A stretch of 10,476 bases of DNA from Willaertia magna (taxonomy: Eukaryota; Heterolobosea; Eutetramitea; Acrasida; Naegleriidae). Positions 1 to 5,418 of the stretch are shown here, piece by piece. Within the stretch, counting starts at the first letter, position 1. Every line of letters starts with the position of its first letter. Under the pieces are notes generated by a model. The model did no database searches, was not told the origin of the DNA, and worked only from the letters and a program-made list of their open reading frames with translations. A program made the position numbers and the translations under genes. The stretch is from the NCBI GenBank assembly GCA_902984215.1, contig CADWAF010002646.1:1-10476 (forward strand). The letters are read 5' to 3'.

Positions 1-279
1 TCTATAAGGCTTTTTTTTATTTATGTTAATTTTTACAATCTTGGAATCCTAAGTAGAAGTGGTGTTCGTTTGTTAGATGATGTAATAAAGAAATCAACAG
101 ATAAAAAAAAACTACAATTAATAATTGTAAATCCAGGAAGTAGAACAATTAAGTTATAAAAAATGGCTTTACTTGAAAAAAATAGTAAAATAGCTATTAT
201 TTCTATGTATAAAGTTCTTGAAAATTCTGATTTATTCCAAACAACAAATGGCAACAAATATTTTTGTTGTATTTATTGA
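1..279 (+). pseudogene. Decayed 3' end of a SulP/SLC26 anion transporter (STAS domain)
   Basis: Frame 1 is open from the window edge to TGA at 277-279 except for one TAA at 157-159. The translation reads FFIYVNFYNLGILSRSGVRL, then LDDVIKKSTDKKKLQLIIVN, then PGSRTIKL, the stop, and KMALLEKNSKIAIISMYKVL. This follows the STAS domain found at the cytoplasmic C-terminus of SulP transporters: a beta strand, the (D)xSG turn with GVRxL, a helix, a second strand ending in the LxxxNPG turn, then a Leu-rich helix and a final strand. SulP proteins exchange sulfate and related anions across membranes. The usual Asp before Ser-Gly is missing (LSRSG). The membrane part, if it survives, lies upstream of the window. 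It could instead be a free-standing STAS protein. Homology is judged by eye; the stop makes a working product unlikely. Confidence 0.55.
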
Positions 280-709
280 ACAAACGGTACCTTTGAAATA
301 AACTAAGATTTACAAAAGTTGCTCAAAATTCCTTTTTATCAACACTTAAAAAAATTTTTGTTACAAACATTTAAAAAAATTCTTTAATGAATTTTTTAGC
401 TCTAAGTTGAAGGCAAACTTCAATAAAAATAAAGAGCTAAGCTCAATAATTTTTGTTGAACTAAGTAGCTACTTCTTAAAATACGTAGTTAAATTATCAC
501 TTTTTAATTTTTTTTATTACGTTTTATAGCTGGTTTTAGTTATCTTTTTTTGGAAAAATAGAATTAAAGTTAGATATAAATTTTAAAAAACAATATTTAA
601 ATTTGTATTAAAATTTATAATAAATAAGTATTAAAATTAACATTTATTATTACAAACTTAAATAAAAAGACTTTATTAAATTATACAATCTAAAACTGCA
701 ATAACACTG
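280..709. other. AT-rich intergenic stretch with a nested inverted repeat
   Basis: No coding frame is supported here. The only clear structure is at 398-438: an outer inverted repeat AGCTCT (398-403) / AGAGCT (433-438) encloses an inner hairpin TTGAAG (407-412) / CTTCAA (418-423) with loop GCAAA. It could form a small cruciform or RNA hairpin, but 6-bp arms arise easily by chance in DNA of this composition. Confidence 0.4.
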
Positions 710-1170
710 TTAATCGAAATAACATATTAATTGAATCCACAAACTTATACTATGTTTTGCAAAATCAGTTTCATTTACAATTAAAAAAAATCAATAACGA
801 AATAATGTCTCATTTATTGTTACCTTGTCCCAATAACGATAAAACTTTTCAATAATTGAGCCACCTTTATCATAAGTAATGGAATTAAAGGGTTAATTTA
901 TACTAGATATTCTTTGTTTTTTCTAAATTAAATGTTTCTAAGAAAATGGTTAGCCTTTAATATTAATTATTCAATTAAAAAAATTTATAATAAAACAATA
1001 ACATACTTAAGAATAAATAAATCCAATAAACATATGTAACAACTATTAATATCTTGTTATAAGTAAAAAATTCTTTTAAAGGAAAAAACTTACATAAATT
1101 AATGATTTACTTCATGACTGGCAATTTCTAAACCATTTTTCTTTTCTAATTGTTTTTATTGAGTTTATTA
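710..1170 (-). pseudogene. Decayed M1 zinc aminopeptidase fragment
   Basis: Two minus-strand pieces in different frames match ordered landmarks of M1 (aminopeptidase N-like) peptidases. The upstream piece reads KQLEKKNGLEIASHEVNH (about 1155-1102), with the zinc motif HExxH; its next codon is TAA (1101-1099), where the family has Gln (HExxHQWFGN). The downstream piece (892-710) reads PFNSITYDKGGSIIEKFYRY, then WDKVTINETLFRY, a TGA, and FFLIVNETDFAKHSISLW, matching the family's IxYxKGxSxIRM segment and the LW that follows it by roughly 40 residues. The two landmarks lie 81 codons apart; yeast-type enzymes have about 100. M1 enzymes trim N-terminal residues from peptides and proteins. The catalytic Tyr/Glu segment and the N-terminal domain were not found. 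At least one frameshift and two stops mean it is dead. Convergent with the SulP remnant. Confidence 0.55.
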
Positions 1171-1904
1171 AATGGTAAAAAACAGTTCTAAAAATTTTTA
1201 AGAAAAAACTTGTCCAATAAATGGTATTCGATGTTTAATTTTTGTATATAAAGTTGAAGTTGGTAGACTTTAAAAATAGTTTTATAAGAAACTAAACTTA
1301 CTTTGTAAAATCCAAGGACTTTTAATATTTGTATGCAAAAAGAATTAATTATTGAGTTCAAAGGAAGGCTTGTAGGTATTTTTTTAAGAATACTTAAAAA
1401 TTACAGTACTGTAATTCAGTACATTTTGGTGGGCAATGTGGAATTGAGTTGTATGGAAAAAATTAAGGCTGACAGAAGGAATAAGAAATAAGAATAAATC
1501 TCACTACAATGTTGAAACTAAAGTTTAACAAGTTGACTAAGTTAAAAGAAGTTTAAAGAAATTATTTTTCTGTTAAATACCAATTAATTATGAGTACCAT
1601 AAATAGTACAAGATATTATATAATTATAAACTTATAAACTTATAAAGGATAGTGAAGATGATAGTGTAAATTAATTACAGTATGAACATGGTTTAAAGTA
1701 ATATTTAAAAATCCAGTTAAGATTGACCCAATAAAATAATTAGCTTTTAATAGATTTAAAAGTTACATTGTTAAACATAAAAACTCAACTTGGGAATTCA
1801 GTTTTTAATTTATTAAAGTTATTACAAAATTACTTTTTGTAATTTTCTTTATTTATATTTCACTTTTTATAAGCCAAATTTTACCCTTAAATACAATTAA
1901 TTAA
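1171..1904. other. AT-rich stretch without a supported gene
   Basis: Only short open runs occur. One minus-strand run from about 1390 to 1200 (containing LKVLGFYKVSLVSYKTIFKV) could be a further upstream piece of the M1 remnant, but no diagnostic motif was seen. A plus-strand run at 1424-1460 reads FGGQCGIELYGKN and then breaks; it was not assigned. A perfect palindrome at 1399-1416 is listed separately, and TTACAAA (1822-1828) pairs with TTTGTAA a few bases on. Confidence 0.4.
1399..1416. repeat. Perfect 18-bp palindrome
   Basis: AATTACAGTACTGTAATT is identical to its reverse complement with no spacer. It sits between the M1 remnant and the unassigned stretch. It may be a dimer-binding site or chance; there is no matching copy near the dynamin gene. 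Confidence 0.6.
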
Positions 1905-2048
1905 GTGTCTTTAATTTTTGTTTTGCAGAGTGATAACAATTTGATAGATTTTAAAAAGTTAAAGAAAATTAACAATGACTTGTTGGAAATTGATAGTAAT
2001 TTAAATACTCTTTCTCTTTATTGGAGATTGTTAAGTTTAAAGTTTTAA
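1905..2048 (+). other. Short open run behind a splice-acceptor-like sequence
   Basis: A pyrimidine-rich tract ending TTTTTGTTTTGCAG (to 1928) is followed by an open run of 39 codons that ends at TAA 2046-2048 and reads SDNNLIDFKKLKKINNDLLE, then IDSNLNTLSLYWRLLSLKF. The frame continues upstream to a TAA at 1902-1904 and has no ATG. It could be the last exon of a gene, a decayed fragment, or chance. No donor site or upstream exon was identified and no family recognised. Confidence 0.2.
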
Positions 2049-2350
2049 ATTTTTGTAAATAAATACCTACTTTTAATAAAGTTCAATGCTGGTTTTTAAA
2101 AATTACCATCTACAAAAAGTACCTATTTGTTTTTAAAACTAGTCATCTATTTTTTAAAAAATAATAATAAGAAAAGTAGATAGCTAAAATAGTTAACTAT
2201 TTACAAAAAATACAGAGCCAACATTTTATTAGAGAAATAACAGAAAAAAATATTTAAACTAACATACCACATACCATAGATGTACAACACATACCATGGT
2301 TATTGTAGTGCATTATTTATTATTTTATTTCTTTTCATAGTTTCTTTTAC
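2049..2350. other. AT-rich stretch with a palindrome and a short direct repeat
   Basis: No coding potential is apparent. At 2187-2202 AAATAGTTAACTATTT is a perfect 16-bp palindrome. Near 2263-2300 the motif ACATACCA recurs (ACATACCACATACCATAG, then ACACATACCATGG), a short imperfect direct repeat just before the 16-bp tandem array. Confidence 0.4.
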
Positions 2351-2629
2351 TCATGTTTACTTTTATTCATATTTACCTTCACTCATGTTTACCTTTACTT
2401 ATGTTTACCTTTATTCATGTTTACCTTCATTCATAATTACTTCTACATATGATTACTTCTATTCATAATTACTTTCACCTTCACTCATGATTACTTCTAT
2501 ATATAATTACTTCCATATATAATTACTTCCACTTATGCTATTTCTATACATAGTTACTTTTATATATAGTTACTTCTATACATAATTATTTTCACACATA
2601 GTTTTATATTCATTCATAGTTTTACATTT
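2351..2629. repeat. Degenerate 16-bp tandem repeat, about 17 units
   Basis: Consensus TCATGATTACTTCTAT. Units begin at 2351, 2367, 2383, 2399, 2415, 2431, 2447 and 2463; after a 6-base insertion (CTTCAC, 2479-2484) they resume at 2485 and run to about 2629, with one 15-base and one 18-base unit. The left units share GTTTACCTT and the middle ones ATTACTTC, so neighbours resemble each other more than distant units, as expected from local duplication followed by drift. The strands are strikingly asymmetric, one pyrimidine-rich. The 62-codon frame through it (2280-2468) is a by-product: 16 is not a multiple of 3 and the frame soon breaks. Confidence 0.85.
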
Positions 2630-2771
2630 ACTAATAGATTTTATGGTTATAAAATAAAGTTTTATTTTTTAAAATGTAGAAAACTTATGAACATTATTGT
2701 GATAGTACAATAGTTAGTAATATTAGTACTATTTTAAAATAGAATAATGATTTTATTATATTATTGTGAAT

Positions 2772-2792
2772 TTCACTATGACATATAGTGAA
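2772..2792. repeat. 8-bp hairpin next to the dioxygenase remnant
   Basis: TTCACTAT (2772-2779) and ATAGTGAA (2785-2792) are exact inverted repeats around a five-base loop GACAT. The hairpin sits where the decayed coding of the next gene begins. It may mark an element boundary or be incidental. Confidence 0.45.
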
Positions 2793-3739
2793 TTACAACT
2801 TTAATATTAAAAAGAAATCATTGTTTAATGGTTTAAATAATATTTTAAAGAATATTGTTTTAATTATCATTTTGGGTAAAACTATAATGTGAATATAAAT
2901 GGATTGACTTTAGATTTTAAAAAGAAGAATAATTTTAAATTTTATTAATTAAAGTAGAATATTGAGTTTGTTGGAAAGAAATTATTGAGGGGTAATAGAT
3001 ATAAAGAGGTATTAGTTATTGAAGAAATTAATGAAAAATATTTTGATATTAAGATTAATGATTTGTTTTATAGTTTAATATAATGGCTGATAACAAATAT
3101 TATTATTTAATTTATTGTAAAGTTAAAGATTTTTGATAAACTATTTTTAGAATGAATAAAAAAGTGAAATGATAATTATTAATAATATTAATAGCTAAGT
3201 AATATTTTGTTACAATATAAAATAAAGTTAAAAATTTTTAATAAAAAAAAATGAATATTGTGTTACCAATAAATTAATTGAAGGCCATATTATTTTTAGA
3301 AAAACTCTCTATAGTATAATCATAAAAGTAGATAGTAAATATAAAATTAAATTTAAAACAAATAATAATAAAAAACCATTTATTCATTCAACATTCAATA
3401 ATTTTTGTGAAAAATCGGAAAGTAAAGTAGATAATTTTATTATTAATAAAAAAACAAATTATTAAAAACATAAACAACAATAAAAAATATAAATCACCAT
3501 CAACTTTATTTTATTAGAAATACAAAAGAATTAGAAATGTATATATTTTATTAAATAAAAAATTAACCAAAGACACTATGAAAAGAATTATTGAAAATAA
3601 AAAATTAAAAAATAAAAGAATTTATGAAAGAACAATTATAAGAAAAAAAGAAACAGGACAAGTATTATTAATAGTTTTTAAAAATGTTCTTTCTAATAGT
3701 GTTTTAAAAAATTTAAAAGAATCCACTAATAATTTATAG
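2782..3739 (+). pseudogene. Frame-shifted 5' part of a putative TET/JBP-like dioxygenase gene
   Basis: Open runs follow one another on the plus strand, each too short to be a gene, switching frame: 2782-2892 (NYNFNIKKKSLFNGLNNILK); 2880-3083 with stops at 2946 and 2955 (EFVGKKLLRGNRYKEVLVIE, then EINEKYFDIKINDLFYSLI); 3083-3136 (MADNKYYYLIYCKVKDF); 3232-3465 (EYCVTNKLIEGHIIFRKTLY onward); and 3518-3739 (KKETGQVLLIVFKNVLSNSV). The last run has the pattern seen before the catalytic core in fungal TET/JBP-like proteins, a basic stretch followed by TGxVLxVFxxxV, and it leads straight into the next entry. The earlier runs match no family I recognise and are joined by position, strand and composition only. 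They read as one gene broken by several indels and stops, possibly from a mobile element, since fungal TET/JBP genes are often tied to transposons. Confidence 0.4.
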
Positions 3740-3795
3740 TTTAAAGGAAAAAATTAAGATATAATGTAGGTTTTATTGATTATTATTTATCATGT

Positions 3796-4269
3796 ATGTT
3801 TTTATCAAAAGATAGTTTTTTAAAAAGTTTAAAAGAATGGAAAAAAATTAATAGATATTTTTTTATTACAATTAATTTACTTTTACAAGAACATTTTAAA
3901 GAATTTTATGATAAATTAAATAGTTTAAATTTATTTTTTAATTTTAAAAAATATTTTTCTGTTAGTATTAATAAAAGAAATTTAAAAAATTTATATAAAG
4001 ATAACCGAGATTGTAGAATAAATGTTAGTGCATTAATTGTTATTGGGTATATTAAAGGTGATTTTTTGATGTTATCGGAATTAAATAGAATTGTTAATAT
4101 AAATGAAGGCGATTTGGTTTTTTTTAATGGTAAAAAACTTTTTTATGATATTAAAAAATTCAAAGATGATCGAAAATCTATAATTTGTTATATATATGAA
4201 TCTAATTTTAAGAAAAACAAACAAATATTTGAATTACCAAAAGGTGAAGCAATGAAATTGTTGAAGTAA
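3796..4269 (+). CDS. Degenerate 2-oxoglutarate/Fe(II) dioxygenase domain, TET/JBP-like
   Basis: An intact 157-codon run that can be read upstream in frame to 3745, so the ATG at 3796 may not be the true start. Residues 55-130 have the double-stranded beta-helix layout of 2-oxoglutarate oxygenases: FSVSINKRNLKNLYKDNRD, a hydrophobic strand (SALIVIGYIKGDFLML), SELNRIVNINEGDLVFFNGK, then KLFYDIKKFKDDRKSI. The family binds iron through HxD and a distal His about 50 residues on, and 2-oxoglutarate through an Arg about 10 after that. Here those positions hold Y67-K-D69, Y117 and R126. Spacing, Asp and Arg are kept, but both histidines are tyrosine (TAT, one C-to-T step from His). Fungal TET/JBP relatives oxidise 5-methylcytosine; this copy should not bind iron normally. 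Most likely the unbroken tail of the pseudogene upstream; a non-catalytic role cannot be excluded. Confidence 0.5.
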   Translation: MFLSKDSFLKSLKEWKKINRYFFITINLLLQEHFKEFYDKLNSLNLFFNFKKYFSVSINKRNLKNLYKDNRDCRINVSALIVIGYIKGDFLMLSELNRIVNINEGDLVFFNGKKLFYDIKKFKDDRKSIICYIYESNFKKNKQIFELPKGEAMKLLK

Positions 4270-5017
4270 TAAATTTTTAATTAATAAAGTATTTTTTCTA
4301 AATTTATTCATTCCTTTTTTATTCTTTCCAAAAAATAATAATCCTAGTCAAACTGTGGGAAGTGTGTTGCTGGCTAATGTATATAACTCTCTTGAACGAT
4401 TATCGGAGGACATATTAGATACGATAATCAATAGTAATTTTAGCTGTTTAAAACTTAAGTATGAATCGGTAAGTATTGCTATATCATTACTTGAAAATTT
4501 TGACATTGACAAATACTATAATGCCATAGATAAGGATAGAACTGATGTGAGAGTGTGCACTATTGGAAAATTAGTTTTGTAGTATGTAAAGACTGAAATA
4601 GGAAAGATTGGAGAAACCAATGAAAAAATAGGAAAAATTAAGAAATCTATTGACTTATCTAGAACTTACATTCAGCAAGGATATCACGAATATGTTACTT
4701 CCATCAAGAAAAATTTCTCGGCAATACAAGTAATGACAAGTGTGAAACTTAATTCAAAGTATAATGAAAAAAAGGGTGGTGGACTGAGTTTATCTATTAA
4801 TTATTGGTGTAGCTATGCAGTACAATTTCTGAAATTTTCCTTCTCTCTTCAACCAAACTTTGATAATTTGTTGTATTTACCCTTTTACAAACTTGAAGAG
4901 ATTGAATAATCTTATGGCACATACGATGTCATAATGGGGCGTGATAGTCTTACTCCATTAGAAAGAAAAGTGGCCATTTATAAATTACAACAAAAATCAC
5001 AAGATGCATATTATTAA
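4265..5017 (+). pseudogene. Unrecognised 250-codon frame with two stops
   Basis: One frame runs from just after TGA (4262-4264) to TAA (5015-5017), interrupted only by TAG at 4580-4582 and TAA at 4907-4909. It has no ATG near its beginning; the first candidate is a GTG at 4355. Less AT-rich than the flanks, it uses Trp, Cys, Gly and mixed codons, so it reads as real former coding sequence. Pieces include GSVLLANVYNSLERLSEDIL, a helical KTEIGKIGETNEKIGKIKKS, SLSINYWCSYAVQFLKFSFS and, after the second stop, SYGTYDVIMGRDSLTPLERK. The DVIMGRD string recalls the (I/V)(I/L)GRD end of retrotransposon aspartic proteases, but no upstream DSG/DTG catalytic motif was found, so I do not assign that family. 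It lies in the same direction as the next two genes. Both stops could be former Gln codons (CAG, CAA). Confidence 0.45.
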
Positions 5018-5045
5018 TAAAAAATTTTATTCATGTGAAAATTGA

Positions 5046-5384
5046 CTTGATTTAATTGATGAAATGTGTTCAATGGTATTAGGATGGATTTTTGGAAAGA
5101 CATATAATTTTATACTGGAATTAGAAGGAGAGCGTGTTGACACCCAACACACATTTCTGGAATTTTATTATTCTGAGTAACTGGGTCATTATGATACTCA
5201 ACACACATTCCTGAAATTTTACTTTAATGAGTTGTTTGGTATTAATATCGAAAACATAATTTTGAAATTTGATCTTTTTAAAGAAGTAGGTCGTGTTAAC
5301 ATCCAACACATTAATCTAAATTTTAACCATCCCAGATCACTAGGTGTTGGAAATTATAGATTACCAGAAATTGTAAAAATATAA
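5046..5384 (+). pseudogene. Unrecognised frame with four 18-residue repeats, one stop
   Basis: The frame opens after TGA 5043-5045, has an ATG at 5064 (MCSMVLGWIFGKTYNFILEL) and ends at TAA 5382-5384, with one internal TAA at 5178-5180. From 5133 it contains four tandem units of 18, 18, 17 and 18 codons with the pattern (R/H)-x-(D/N)-(T/I)-Q-H-x-x-L-x-F-x-x-x-E-x-x-G: RVDTQHTFLEFYYSE-stop-LG, HYDTQHTFLKFYFNELFG, INIENIILKFDLFKEVG and RVNIQHINLNFNHPRSLG. The regular Leu/Phe spacing suggests a solenoid-like repeat, but no named family fits. It ends only 34 bases before the dynamin-like start. It may be a frame-shifted continuation of the 4265-5017 gene, which ends 28 bases earlier. An active gene here would need stop readthrough or a start after the stop. 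Confidence 0.45.
5133..5345 (+). repeat. 54-bp tandem repeat, four units, coding phase
   Basis: Units at 5133-5186, 5187-5240, 5241-5291 and 5292-5345. All lengths are multiples of three, so the array keeps the reading frame. Units 1, 2 and 4 share CAACACA or CAACACATT; units 1 and 4 begin with CGTGTT, making short hairpins GTGTTGACACCCAACAC and GTGTTAACATCCAACAC. Unit 3 is the most diverged and lacks one codon. Confidence 0.7.
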
Positions 5385-5418
5385 ATAATTTTCTTGAAAA
5401 TAATAATTATTTAAGCCA

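Noticed and set aside
33..257. 74-codon minus-strand frame.
   Set aside because: It is antisense to the STAS-like reading, which is the more protein-like strand.
1424..1462. Tubulin-like start (FGGQCGIELYG resembling GQCGNQIG).
   Set aside because: Only about seven residues match; the frame breaks at once and no later tubulin motif such as GGGTGSG is seen downstream.
2280..2468. 62-codon frame as a small membrane protein.
   Set aside because: It is a read-through of the 16-bp tandem repeat; its hydrophobic look comes from the pyrimidine-rich strand.
2351..2629. CRISPR array.
   Set aside because: Units are contiguous with no unique spacers, and no cas-like gene is present.
4265..5017. Retrotransposon aspartic protease.
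   Set aside because: Only the DVIMGRD end resembles the family; no DTG/DSG catalytic motif and no reverse transcriptase or integrase motif was found nearby.
5121..5309. 62-codon minus-strand frame with repeats.
   Set aside because: It is antisense to the 18-residue repeat array, whose plus-strand frame is longer and leads to a natural end.
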